This document shows positions 51,404-60,895 of a stretch of DNA of 64,000 bases, one piece after another. A program made the translations under genes and the position numbers. Under the pieces are notes generated by a model. That model was not told the origin of the DNA. It saw only the letters and a program-made list of their open reading frames with translations, and searched no databases. The stretch comes from an uncultured Eisenbergiella sp. (lineage in GTDB: Bacteria > Bacillota > Clostridia > Lachnospirales > Lachnospiraceae), in assembly GCA_947598825.1 (NCBI GenBank), contig CANQFM010000004.1:49765-113764 (forward strand), read 5' to 3'. Numbering within the stretch: position 1 is the stretch's first letter; each line of letters opens with the position of its first letter.

Positions 51404-53098
51404 TTATTCAAGAAGGATGTGATTTATCAGGGCGCTCAATTCTCTTTGATCTGCATCAGATTCAGAAGGGTGTTTTTTTCCATCAATTTCAATTTCAATC
51501 ATATTTAACATATATTCATGAATATAGTCCTTTATATTTAACTTCTGTACATTGATCAGGAAGTTACTTTGAACATTTTCAGAATAAACTTCAACATCAT
51601 TTACTTTGATTTTAAAACATGATACATTTTCTACACCTTCCGGTATATAGCCATCCACAGACAAATAATCCTGATTAATCAAAAAGACATTAAACACGGA
51701 ATTCATGCAAATCCATCTGTATTCTTCTGTCTGACTCTGCGGCAACCACCCTTCGCCGAAAGAAATCATATTTCTATAATATGGGAAAGATATTTCTATT
51801 GGCTTGTAAAATGGAACTATTTTTGTTACAAAAAGTAATATTCCAATAATTAATATAGTCAAAAGAATTTGCCATTTTTTTATGTTTATTTTAATAAACA
51901 GCGAAAAATTATTCAATGATTCTTTTACTGTATTAAGAAGAAAAGATAATGTTTTTTCCATATTCTTCATAAAATTCAATTGCAGAATGACAGAAACTAC
52001 TCTCTTATCTTTCCCAAATAAAATTTTTATCCACTTAATTTCAGTAATTTTTTCCCAAAGCACTATGCTGATTACAACAGCAATTGTCACAATCAATACA
52101 CACTCCCATCCCATATCAAAATATGGAGGAGTTAACAAATGAAATTCGTCCCAACTCATACGTCCTAAAAGAATCAATATAATATAAGCAAATTTAAAGC
52201 CGATGAAATGGAAGCACATAATTCCCATACTATTATTTCCCAACAAAATAAATGTTTTTTTCAGCAAGTCAATTCTACTCAGAAGCAGCGAAATATTAAT
52301 TGACAAAAAAATCCCTAATAATGGCAAGAAAATATCTGACCAACCATTAAACTTGGACGACGGCCAATCCACAGTATTGGAAAAACCATTTATCCTAAGT
52401 ATAATCCATATGACTGAAATAACTATAGATAATACAATCGCAATACTGGTTCTAATAGTTCTTAGATCAAGCCCCCCCCCCTCTTTTAGCAAATAACCAT
52501 AAACCATAAAAAGTTGTGCCATTCCTGCCAATTTAATGAAAAAAAATCCTCCAGCAAGGCCGGTACTCATAAAGCAAAGATATGTCAAGACAGAAACAAT
52601 TAATACAACCCATTTTCGTTTTAATGCTCCTACAATACATACTAAAAATACATTAGCTAGAAATAAAACCGGAAGGAACCACATTGCACCTAACCAATCA
52701 CAAAAAACTCTTTCATTTTTAAACAACATCCTTATTGCATCTTGAATCCTATCTGGGAATTCAATAGTAGAAATCATATGCAAAAGGTTCATTTTATTCA
52801 GTGCCCAAAATGAAATAACTCCTATTAAATTGATCGTATAATAAGGAAGTACCAGTTGATAAAACCTTTTAACCAGGTAATCAAATTTATTTTCCCATCT
52901 GCTGGTATACCCGGAAATAAAGAAAAAAGCAGCCATATGAAACTGATATATCCATTGATTAAAAAAACTCGTACAATGACCCGTTACAACAAGAAGAATA
53001 ATAATTCCTTTAAAGATATCACACCATTCTATCCTTCTGTCAAAGCTTTCCTGGACCATAGGCTTAAATATACACCTTTCAACCCTTGCAGTATCCAT
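51404..53098 (-). CDS. membrane acyltransferase with extracytoplasmic C-terminal domain, possibly phase-variable
   Basis: 564 aa. The N-terminal Acyltransferase_3 region (residues about 20-350) begins EWCDIFKGIIILLVVTGHCT and has HMAAFFFISGYTSRWENKF. After about residue 380 one more helix (LLTILIIGILLFVTKIVPFY) leads to a C-terminal domain of about 120 residues. A G10 tract (52472-52481 on plus as C10) encodes Gly207-Gly209; gain or loss of one base would truncate the protein early in the membrane domain. In this sequence the frame is open. GGAGG precedes the ATG. Confidence 0.83.
   Translation of the reverse strand: MDTARVERCIFKPMVQESFDRRIEWCDIFKGIIILLVVTGHCTSFFNQWIYQFHMAAFFFISGYTSRWENKFDYLVKRFYQLVLPYYTINLIGVISFWALNKMNLLHMISTIEFPDRIQDAIRMLFKNERVFCDWLGAMWFLPVLFLANVFLVCIVGALKRKWVVLIVSVLTYLCFMSTGLAGGFFFIKLAGMAQLFMVYGYLLKEGGGLDLRTIRTSIAIVLSIVISVIWIILRINGFSNTVDWPSSKFNGWSDIFLPLLGIFLSINISLLLSRIDLLKKTFILLGNNSMGIMCFHFIGFKFAYIILILLGRMSWDEFHLLTPPYFDMGWECVLIVTIAVVISIVLWEKITEIKWIKILFGKDKRVVSVILQLNFMKNMEKTLSFLLNTVKESLNNFSLFIKINIKKWQILLTILIIGILLFVTKIVPFYKPIEISFPYYRNMISFGEGWLPQSQTEEYRWICMNSVFNVFLINQDYLSVDGYIPEGVENVSCFKIKVNDVEVYSENVQSNFLINVQKLNIKDYIHEYMLNMIEIEIDGKKHPSESDADQRELSALINHILLE
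52472..52481 (-). repeat. G10 homopolymer tract inside the acyltransferase gene
   Basis: Ten consecutive G residues on the coding strand, covering the third base of a GAG codon and three GGG codons (residues 207-209). The frame is open at this length. Such tracts are hot spots for slipped-strand mispairing. Confidence 0.85.
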
Positions 53099-53159
53099 AA
53101 TCTTCCTCCATAACCATCCACTCTAGCTTTCGGTTCATGGCTTCTTATTTACCTTTTCC

Positions 53160-54407
53160 TTATCTCTCTTCCAAAAGAAAATCCCCTATATCAGTTGCAA
53201 CGTCTCTTTGACTTTTCCACAACCTACACCCAGCGCGCCTTCCCGCTTCCATATCTCTTTCATCATCGCCTACCATATATGAATTTTCAAGATCGATATT
53301 ATATTTTTCTGCAGCCGCTAACAACATCCCTGGATTGGGTTTCCTGCAGTTGCATTTTATTTTATATTCCGGACGTTCTCCCTGAAAGCCCTTATCAGGA
53401 TGATGAGGGCAATAAAACAAATCGTCAATATAAGCCCCCTCTTGGCCTAACAGCGTTTCCATTTTTTCGTTGATGCGCTCAAGAGTGTCTATCGTACAGT
53501 CTCCGCGCGCGATCACAGGCTGATTGGTGACTACGATCGCCAAATATCCGCTTTCATTAATTTTCCGAATGGCATCCGCAATTCCATCAATTAATTCCAT
53601 CTGGCTCTCTTCTGTAATAAACCCTTTATACTTATTGATCGTTCCATCCCGATCCAAAAAAACCGCTCTCTGTTTTCTTTTAAGGTTCCTGGCCTTAACA
53701 AGTCCCGTTTGAATATCCTTTGTAACTGTCGCATAGCGCTCCGGTGTACCCATATCCCGTACATATTCCGGGGAATCATATGCGGCAAGCTTTCTCTGTG
53801 GGATAAGCTTTTGCAGAACGTCTCTGTCCAGATCCATCTTCCTCACTTCGTCAAAACGTTCCAACAAGGCAGGCGATATAATATGTATTCCCGCATTTAC
53901 ACGATTTTTATAAATAATTCTCCTTTCGCTGTCCTCCTTATGTATCCAGGCGGTCACAAGGCCGTTTTGATCTGTAGCAATCAACCCGCTGTCATACGGA
54001 TGATTATTCGGATGCGTAAGGATTGTCGCATAAACATTCTCTTTCTTATGGTATCCCATAAATCGATGAAGATCAACATCAAAAATAGTATCCCCATTTA
54101 ACAGCACAAAGTCGTCCATGACCACATCTTTCAGATAATACAATGCGCCAGCGGTTCCCAATGGCTCTTTTTCTTCTATATATCTGATATTGACTCCAAA
54201 GGACTTCCCGTCTGCAAAAAATGTTTTGATGACGCTTCCCAGATGCCCGATCACAAGTATAATATCCGTAATATCCTGTTCTCTCAGACATTCGATCTGA
54301 TATTGTAGAATCGGGCGATCACATATTTTGATCATTGGCTTTGGAATATCGCTCGCAATACTTGCAATACGCGTCCCCTTTCCTCCTGCCATTATCACTG
54401 CCTGCAT
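53160..54407 (-). CDS. HddC-GmhB fusion: heptose-1-phosphate guanylyltransferase plus heptose-1,7-bisphosphate phosphatase
   Basis: 415 aa. Residues 1-about 235 are a nucleotidyltransferase: MQAVIMAGGKGTRIASIASD, then LLNGDTIFDVDLHRFMGYH and RVNAGIHIISP. Residues about 245-415 are a HAD phosphatase with D252/D254 in FLDRDGTINKYKG and VVTNQPVIARGDC, a zinc-loop-like PHHPDKGFQGERPEYKIKC and MVGDDERDMEAGRRAGC. Fusing HddC-like and GmhB-like activities covers the last two steps to GDP-D-glycero-D-manno-heptose. It overlaps the GmhA gene by 13 bases, so it is translationally coupled. Confidence 0.87.
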   Translation of the reverse strand: MQAVIMAGGKGTRIASIASDIPKPMIKICDRPILQYQIECLREQDITDIILVIGHLGSVIKTFFADGKSFGVNIRYIEEKEPLGTAGALYYLKDVVMDDFVLLNGDTIFDVDLHRFMGYHKKENVYATILTHPNNHPYDSGLIATDQNGLVTAWIHKEDSERRIIYKNRVNAGIHIISPALLERFDEVRKMDLDRDVLQKLIPQRKLAAYDSPEYVRDMGTPERYATVTKDIQTGLVKARNLKRKQRAVFLDRDGTINKYKGFITEESQMELIDGIADAIRKINESGYLAIVVTNQPVIARGDCTIDTLERINEKMETLLGQEGAYIDDLFYCPHHPDKGFQGERPEYKIKCNCRKPNPGMLLAAAEKYNIDLENSYMVGDDERDMEAGRRAGCRLWKSQRDVATDIGDFLLEER

Positions 54408-55063
54408 TTGATCTCTCCCTCACGATTCCAGAAATGGTTTTCCATCATAAGACATAAGGTATGGTAAATGGGTAAATGCAACTCCTGTATCTTATATGTC
54501 TCTTCTTCCGGGACGATAATTGAAACATCGGCAATATTACGGATCAGTCCTCCATCTTTTCCGGTAAGAGCTATTGTTTTCAAGCCTTTTGCTTTTGCAA
54601 CTACGGCAGCGTTCAGAATATTCTCGGAATTTCCAGATGTCGTTAGTGCCCAGAACACATCACCGGGATTCCCATAGCCCAATAGCTGCTGCGCAAAGAT
54701 CAGAGAGCCGTCCACATCATTCAAATATGCGGTACTTAACGCAATATGACCTGTTAGCGCCATTGCCGGTAACGCACCCTGCAATTTTTCACACAGATTT
54801 ATCCCCCGCTCCGGGTCCGTTATCATGAGCTTTCTATGCATATCCTCCGATATCATCCTGGGGTTTGCGAATCCCTTCATCAATTCTCCGACAATATGCT
54901 CTGCATCCGCAGCGCTTCCGCCGTTTCCTGCGGTCAATACTTTTTTGCCGTTTTCAAATGCATGGCAAAGGATAACATATGCTTTTTCTATTTCCTGTCC
55001 GCATTTTTCCAAAACCGGATATCTCTCTAACAGATCATTAACTTGTTCATATTGAGACAGCAT
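54395..55063 (-). CDS. gmhA: phosphoheptose isomerase (GmhA, SIS domain)
   Basis: 222 aa. The SIS core contains LTAGNGGSAADAEHIVGELM, VFWALTTSGNSENILNAAVV and TIALTGKDGGLIRNIADVSI, typical of GmhA, with HLPIYHTLCLMMENHF at the end. It converts sedoheptulose 7-phosphate to D-glycero-D-manno-heptose 7-phosphate. It lies between the HddA-like kinase and the HddC-GmhB fusion, in pathway-like grouping. Confidence 0.93.
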   Translation of the reverse strand: MLSQYEQVNDLLERYPVLEKCGQEIEKAYVILCHAFENGKKVLTAGNGGSAADAEHIVGELMKGFANPRMISEDMHRKLMITDPERGINLCEKLQGALPAMALTGHIALSTAYLNDVDGSLIFAQQLLGYGNPGDVFWALTTSGNSENILNAAVVAKAKGLKTIALTGKDGGLIRNIADVSIIVPEEETYKIQELHLPIYHTLCLMMENHFWNREGEIKCRQ

Positions 55064-55070
55064 AACGACA

Positions 55071-56072
55071 TTAATTCTCCCTTGGCGTATAGGATTCCGG
55101 TGTATAATATATTACCTGAGTTCCCGCATTCTCAAATTGAAACGGGACATAGAGCAGTCCCTGCAAAGCCTGCATGACTGAGTTCTGCTTGTCCTCCTCA
55201 ACATAAAACAGAAGGAATCCCCCGCCCCCTGCACCGAGAAGTTTTCCCCCAAGAGCACCGGCCCGCATTGCCCGGTCATATAATTCATCAATCGTATCGG
55301 TTGAAATTTGTTCTGTAATTCCCCTTTTTAATCGCCAAGTATAATCCAGCATCCTGCCAAATTCGTTCAGATCACTCTTGGAAATCAGAATCTGTTCAGC
55401 CGTATCTGTGAGACTGAGCATCTCTGTCAACAAATCCTTCTTGGATCTCAAAGTCTTTTTAGTGGATACCTGGATATCGGCAGAGAAACGGGAAAATCCC
55501 GTAAAAAATAACATCAGGTTTCTGTTAAGCTGTTCTTTCCTTTCAGGCGATATGATAACCGGATTTACGGTATATCCGTCCGCGCGAAAACAAATTTTAT
55601 TCAGTCCTCCAAAGGAAGCCGCAATCTGATCCTGAATACCGCCTGTTTCATGGCATAATTCTCTTTCAAGATAAATTGCGTCATTCGCCAGTTTTCTCTT
55701 ATCGGCATACTTTCCCTTTAAGGCATAAAATGCATTTAACATTCCCACAGCAAAGGAACTGCTCGTTCCCAGTCCCGATCTTGCGGGCAGATCCGCCTCA
55801 TAAGTCAGTCTGATCTCATGCATATCGAGATATTTCATCGCTTCCCGTATGGCAGGATGCTGAATATCCTCTATGGACGTCACGCGTTCTATTGCAGAAT
55901 AGGACAATTCCGTGGAATATTCAAAAAACCGAGGCAAATGCCGTACATTGACATAGCAATATTTATCAAATGTTGTCGATATAACGGCTCCGCCATTTTC
56001 CTTATAAAATTCCGGGAAGTCTGTTCCTCCTCCGAAAAAGGACATTCTAAAAGGTGTTTTTGTTATTATCAT
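55071..56072 (-). CDS. hddA: D-glycero-D-manno-heptose 7-phosphate kinase (HddA, GHMP kinase)
   Basis: 333 aa GHMP kinase: TPFRMSFFGGGTDFPEFYKE at the N-terminus, the ATP loop LPARSGLGTSSSFAVGMLNA, and GALGGKLLGAGGGGFLLFYV near the C-terminus. With GmhA and HddC-GmhB next to it, the heptose 7-phosphate kinase of the GDP-heptose route is the best reading; a fucokinase-like role is less likely. Confidence 0.88.
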   Translation of the reverse strand: MIITKTPFRMSFFGGGTDFPEFYKENGGAVISTTFDKYCYVNVRHLPRFFEYSTELSYSAIERVTSIEDIQHPAIREAMKYLDMHEIRLTYEADLPARSGLGTSSSFAVGMLNAFYALKGKYADKRKLANDAIYLERELCHETGGIQDQIAASFGGLNKICFRADGYTVNPVIISPERKEQLNRNLMLFFTGFSRFSADIQVSTKKTLRSKKDLLTEMLSLTDTAEQILISKSDLNEFGRMLDYTWRLKRGITEQISTDTIDELYDRAMRAGALGGKLLGAGGGGFLLFYVEEDKQNSVMQALQGLLYVPFQFENAGTQVIYYTPESYTPREN

Positions 56073-56087
56073 TTTGTCCCCATTATC

Positions 56088-59000
56088 TTATGAAAAATCA
56101 TCTGAAATCACGCTCCATGCCCTAATTTCCGAAAAATTATCCTGAATATACTGGCATGATCTCCGTGACATCTTCTCCAGCGCCTCCTTGTTTTGATACA
56201 GGGCGACGATCCGCTCCGCCAATTTCCTGCCATCGTTCTCAACGCATAAAATATTCTCCGCGCCTTCAATTCCCTCCACTCCAACCGAAGTCGTTACAAC
56301 CGGAATCCCAAGGTGCATCGCCTCGATCACTTTTCCCTTAATTCCCGCACCATATCGAAGCGGTACGACTGATATGCGGCAATTCCTGTAATACCGCTCT
56401 AATTCTTCATCCGATACCAGTCCTTTAACTACAATATGGCCGTCATCAAGTTTTTCTATTTCTGTTGGAGGGTTGGAACCTAAAATATAGAACCTGATAT
56501 CCGGAATTGCTTTTTTTACATCTGGAAATATTTCCTTTGCAAACCACAGTACAGCGTCCATATTGGGCGGATGGGCAAATCCCCCTACAAACATCAGATC
56601 CTTTCTTTCTTCATAACAATATTGTTCCTGTTGAAATTTATCAAAAACATACGCCACAATCGCCTTTGCGCAAATTGTTTGATCAATCTTCTCTATTTCC
56701 TTTACTTCCACTGACGACGGATAATATACAACGTCCGCCTTTTTCATCAGTTCGAGTTCCTTTTCCTTCCATTCCTCCGAATCTTCCAACGCCTTTTTAT
56801 CTTTGGTCAGTTCATACTTTCTTTTCTCACGCAGAAAATGAAGGTCATGACCATAATAAACGATTTTTGCGCCTGTGTTTTCTCTGATAAAATCAATATA
56901 CTTAACAGAAACATGAGGTCTGTTTAGAAAAACATACTGGATGACATTTCCGTTATCCCGAATCCACTTCTTCCAATTTTCAGCATAATACGGACCGTAT
57001 AAGACTTCAATGCCCATCTGTTGCAGCACTGTCGTATAAGGTTCATGCCTGTAAAAATTATCACCTATAAACTTAACGTGATAACCTTTATTTACAAACA
57101 TCTTCAAATACTGAAAAACTGTTCTGCTTCCCGCATCCCTGTCATACTGAGGGACATAATGATCGACCATCAGGATCGTCTTTTTATGACTGCTTCTATC
57201 TCTTGCTGAAAAAACATTTTCTCCGTTGGGAAAATGCTCTGTTTCCAGAACATCCCGCCACTTCTCTATAAATTTTTGCTGATTGACCAGTTGATATGAT
57301 TTTAACCCGCTTCCCGTATCCGTTCCATTGGACACTCCCTCAAAATGTACGACCCGGGACAACGGCTGAAACATGACCTTATATCCGTGTTTCCTTACTT
57401 CGAAAGCAAGATCGCTGTCCTCACAGTAAGCCGGCGCGAACCGTTCGTCAAACCCGCCGATCTCGTCCCAAAGGGATTTGCGGATCATGATCGACGCGCC
57501 GGAAATATAATCCACCTCTTTTACATAGTTATACTCTGATGCTTCTTCATTCTGCCGGTTCCCATAATTCCATGCGCTGCCGTCCTTCCAGACGATTCCG
57601 CCCGCTTCCTGCAAAAAACCGTCCGGATACAACAGCTTTGATCCGACCATGCCGATGGATTCGTCCGACTCGATCAGCTTTATCAAAGAGGTCAGCCATT
57701 CCGGCTGCACCTGCGTGTCGTTGTTCAAAAAGAGAATATATTTGCCCTTTGCACGGGCGGCTGCATGATTACAGTTTTTTAAGAACCGAAGGTTCTTTCG
57801 GTTGACAATGACTTTGATTCCGCTGACGACATTTTTGATCTGCCTGGTATTGTCGGTGGAACAGTCATCCCCGATAATGACCTCATAAGGGACTTCCTTA
57901 CTGTTCTCCAGGATCGAGCGAAGGCACTCATAAGTATAGGCAAACTGATTATAAACCGGTATGATGATTGAGACTAACGGCTGATCTGTCTTTTCAAATT
58001 TCAGCGGCTCATACTCTGAAATAGCCTTTTCCTTGATCGCGCTCTCATCTGCCAGTCTCTCCGGTTTCTTTTCCATTCCGTTTCGTTCAAACTCTTCCGT
58101 CAGGTGATAATTTTCCCAGACAGAATGCATTCCTTCCTTTCTGGCCACAATAAAGAAATTTTTAATCCTGGTAGGGTTGATCATCCTGACCATCAACCTG
58201 GGATGCTTAAAGCACTGCACAAAGACATAGAGCAAAAACTCCCTTTTGCTCTGAGGCGGGATGAATACCGCGTACACTTTCCGCAGAAAAACGCTGAGCC
58301 TGTAAAGCCGGGTCTTTTTCTCCCGTTCAAAGGCTCGTTCGGATTCCAACAAAAGCTCAATGTGCCCCTTTTTGTTGTTCAGTTCGATCTCCAGCTCTTG
58401 TATCCTGTCCTGACTTCCCTTTAACTGCTCCGTGTTCATCTGCAGCTCACTCTTTAAGGATTCATTTATAGACACATTTTTGTCGTTCTCATCCTGAAGC
58501 CTTGCGATGATCCGGTTTTTCTCCTGAATATCATTTTCCAGAACGTCAAAAATTCCATTCACCCTTTTTTCCAGGCTTTTTCTGTAAAATTCGTATTCCC
58601 GATTGAGTGTGTCATACTGATCGGCCTTATCCGAAATTTCCCGATCTAACTTCTGGATATGGGTATTTCTCTCTTCCACTTCCTGATTCAATCTTACAAT
58701 ATCGCTATTCAATCTTACGATATCGCTGTCCCTTTTTGCAATTCCTTCATCCAGCGTACGGATGTGATTATTTCTCTCCTCTTCCTCTCTTTGCAGCGTC
58801 AGAATCCGGTCAAGCTGACCGGCATACTGCGCTTTCTTTCCCACAAAAACGCTGCCCATTCTCAGTCCATCAATCTGGCTGTCCGACGCTGCCGCGATAA
58901 CATATTTGGGCTCTCCTTCGTAATCCCCGTCCTTGCGGTAAAGTATGGTATCCGACCCCTTTTGCCTGAAACCCGCATCCAAGACAGAAGCCACTTCATA

Positions 59001-59546
59001 ATATTGGTGAAAGAGCGTTACGTTTTTAAATTCCTGTTTCAAAAACTCCACAAATTCAGGCACATAGAATTCTTTTACATGAAACTCGTTCCGATAGCCA
59101 TACCTGTCGCTGTAAACTGTGCGGTTCGGCGTGGACATGAGCAAACAGCCGTCCTCCTTCAGGACACGCCTGATCTCTTGCAGGAAAGCCTGCTGCTGTT
59201 GCTCCGAAATGTGTTCGATCGTTTCAAAGGAAACCACGATATCAAAACTTTTATCTCCAAAAGGCAGCGACGTGACGTCTCCTGTGACAAACTTAAGATT
59301 GCTTCTGTCACGATAGCGCTCGCCTGCCCATTTCACAGCCTCTTCGCTGATATCCAATCCCGTTACCCGTTGGGCATATTCAGCCATCAGATGGCTGCCA
59401 TAGCCTTCCCCGCAGGCGGCATCCAAAACGGTCTTTCCCCGGACGATATCACAAACGCTGAGATATCGCTGGAAATGTTCTGTGGTAAGATTTTCATCCT
59501 CTATGCCCGGTACGAACCGTTCTCCGGTAAATGCTATCTCTTTCAT
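56088..59546 (-). CDS. 1152-aa methyltransferase / coiled-coil / GT2 / GT4 glycan protein
   Basis: Four regions in order. Residues 1-about 210: SAM methyltransferase with VLDAACGEGYGSHLM (39-53) and LKEDGCLLMSTPNR. About 245-415: heptad-rich coiled coil, including a duplicated SDIVRLN (274-280, 281-287). About 523-760: GT2 domain, QPLVSIIIPVYNQFAYTYEC, IGDDCSTDN and FLNNDTQVQPEW. About 790-1152: GT4-like domain, FVGGFAHPPNMDAVLWFAKE and VVPLRYGAGIKGKVIEAMHL. The combination recalls chain-terminating or ruler proteins of ABC-exporter polysaccharide systems (for example WbdD), where a coiled coil sets chain length. It lies directly downstream of Wzt, supporting that role by context. Confidence 0.85.
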   Translation of the reverse strand: MKEIAFTGERFVPGIEDENLTTEHFQRYLSVCDIVRGKTVLDAACGEGYGSHLMAEYAQRVTGLDISEEAVKWAGERYRDRSNLKFVTGDVTSLPFGDKSFDIVVSFETIEHISEQQQQAFLQEIRRVLKEDGCLLMSTPNRTVYSDRYGYRNEFHVKEFYVPEFVEFLKQEFKNVTLFHQYYEVASVLDAGFRQKGSDTILYRKDGDYEGEPKYVIAAASDSQIDGLRMGSVFVGKKAQYAGQLDRILTLQREEEERNNHIRTLDEGIAKRDSDIVRLNSDIVRLNQEVEERNTHIQKLDREISDKADQYDTLNREYEFYRKSLEKRVNGIFDVLENDIQEKNRIIARLQDENDKNVSINESLKSELQMNTEQLKGSQDRIQELEIELNNKKGHIELLLESERAFEREKKTRLYRLSVFLRKVYAVFIPPQSKREFLLYVFVQCFKHPRLMVRMINPTRIKNFFIVARKEGMHSVWENYHLTEEFERNGMEKKPERLADESAIKEKAISEYEPLKFEKTDQPLVSIIIPVYNQFAYTYECLRSILENSKEVPYEVIIGDDCSTDNTRQIKNVVSGIKVIVNRKNLRFLKNCNHAAARAKGKYILFLNNDTQVQPEWLTSLIKLIESDESIGMVGSKLLYPDGFLQEAGGIVWKDGSAWNYGNRQNEEASEYNYVKEVDYISGASIMIRKSLWDEIGGFDERFAPAYCEDSDLAFEVRKHGYKVMFQPLSRVVHFEGVSNGTDTGSGLKSYQLVNQQKFIEKWRDVLETEHFPNGENVFSARDRSSHKKTILMVDHYVPQYDRDAGSRTVFQYLKMFVNKGYHVKFIGDNFYRHEPYTTVLQQMGIEVLYGPYYAENWKKWIRDNGNVIQYVFLNRPHVSVKYIDFIRENTGAKIVYYGHDLHFLREKRKYELTKDKKALEDSEEWKEKELELMKKADVVYYPSSVEVKEIEKIDQTICAKAIVAYVFDKFQQEQYCYEERKDLMFVGGFAHPPNMDAVLWFAKEIFPDVKKAIPDIRFYILGSNPPTEIEKLDDGHIVVKGLVSDEELERYYRNCRISVVPLRYGAGIKGKVIEAMHLGIPVVTTSVGVEGIEGAENILCVENDGRKLAERIVALYQNKEALEKMSRRSCQYIQDNFSEIRAWSVISDDFS

Positions 59547-59570
59547 GCTTTCATTCTGCCTCCATCGGTA

Positions 59571-60881
59571 TCAAAGTAGGGAAAGATCCTCTTCCCGATA
59601 TCTCATAAAATCTGCTTTCGTATCGAGGTCAATGATAGACAGGTTATATCCGCCGTTATCTACCGTTATCTTCAGATAATTGTGCAGCCGTTCCAGCACA
59701 ACATGGCTTTCCTGCGTCCCCTCCGCCAGAGAAGGGCTGATCAGATACTCTCCCCTGCAGATTCTGGGAAGCCGTATCGCAAAAGATGCTTCGATATATT
59801 CTCCCGCATGGACTTCCTTCAATACCTGATCTGTCAAAAAGTTGTTGATGGAAAAAAGCTTAACGCCGCGCAGATTTTCCATCTCGAAACCGAACAGCAC
59901 GTTGTTCAGATCGCGATGAAACTTCGTCAGAAGTCCGAAGGTATATTCCTTCTCCACTTCCAAAACGCTGACTTCTTCCCCCTGCCCATTCCGGATATAG
60001 AAAGACAGGATCTCTCCGTCCAGCGTACCTGATTTCTCGATTGCGTCCTTTTCCCGGATCGCATGAAAAACCGCCTTTTCTCCCATCCGAACGTCTCCCG
60101 TCGTATTCTCTACAGAGATCTGTTCCACCAGTTGGGCGAGTTCTTCGTTTTGTTTCCGGATCTGCATGCTCAGATATTTCTCACAGACCTCTTTTGCCTC
60201 CCCGACTTCCTGCAGGATCCCCTTTTCGATCCAAACCGCGCGGGCGCAGAGCTTTTTGACGGAAACAATATCATGGGAAACGAACAGGATCGTCGTCCCC
60301 TTTTTTTTGATTTCCTCCAGCTTATGGAAACATTTTGCCTGAAAAAATGCATCCCCTACCGCCAGAGCCTCATCGATGATCAGGATTTCCGGCTCCACGC
60401 TGATGGCCAAAGAAAATGCCAGACGCACAAGCATGCCGGAAGAATAGGTTTTCACCGGTTGATAAACGAAATCCCCAATATCCGCAAATTCCAAAATCTC
60501 CTGCAGCTTATGATCCATCTCCTCACGGGAAAAACCCATGACGGAACCGTTCATATAGATATTTTCCACTCCGGTATAATCCATGTCGAAACCCGCTCCC
60601 AGTTCCAGAAGCGCCGACACCTTTCCCCGGACTTCTACATCCCCCTCGGTCGGCTTTAAAACGCCTGTGATGATCTTTAGGATCGTTGACTTTCCGGAGC
60701 CGTTTGTCCCGATGATTCCTACCGTTTCTCCTTGCTCCACCTGAAAGGATATATTTCTCAGCGCATAAAAGGGCCGATGATAGATTTTATGGGTCAGACT
60801 GACCGATTCCTTCAACCGGTCTATCGGCTTGTCATATAACCGGTAAACCTTTGTCACATTTTCAACACGGATCGCTTCCAT
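59571..60881 (-). CDS. polysaccharide ABC exporter ATPase with C-terminal glycan-recognition-like domain (Wzt type)
   Basis: 436 aa from the ATG at 60881 behind AGGAGAGG. The ATPase domain has Walker A GIIGTNGSGKSTILKIITGV, signature VKTYSSGMLVRLAFSLAI and Walker B EILIIDEALAVGDAFFQAK, as in Wzt/TagH. Residues about 250-436 form a beta-rich extension (VEVEKEYTFGLLTKFHRDLN; GEYLISPSLAEGTQ) like the carbohydrate-binding domain of Wzt from chain-capped O-antigen systems. It overlaps the Wzm permease gene at its ribosome site. It probably reads the end modification made by the adjacent 1152-aa protein. Confidence 0.93.
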   Translation of the reverse strand: MEAIRVENVTKVYRLYDKPIDRLKESVSLTHKIYHRPFYALRNISFQVEQGETVGIIGTNGSGKSTILKIITGVLKPTEGDVEVRGKVSALLELGAGFDMDYTGVENIYMNGSVMGFSREEMDHKLQEILEFADIGDFVYQPVKTYSSGMLVRLAFSLAISVEPEILIIDEALAVGDAFFQAKCFHKLEEIKKKGTTILFVSHDIVSVKKLCARAVWIEKGILQEVGEAKEVCEKYLSMQIRKQNEELAQLVEQISVENTTGDVRMGEKAVFHAIREKDAIEKSGTLDGEILSFYIRNGQGEEVSVLEVEKEYTFGLLTKFHRDLNNVLFGFEMENLRGVKLFSINNFLTDQVLKEVHAGEYIEASFAIRLPRICRGEYLISPSLAEGTQESHVVLERLHNYLKITVDNGGYNLSIIDLDTKADFMRYREEDLSLL

Positions 60882-60895
60882 ATCGTAACCTCTCC

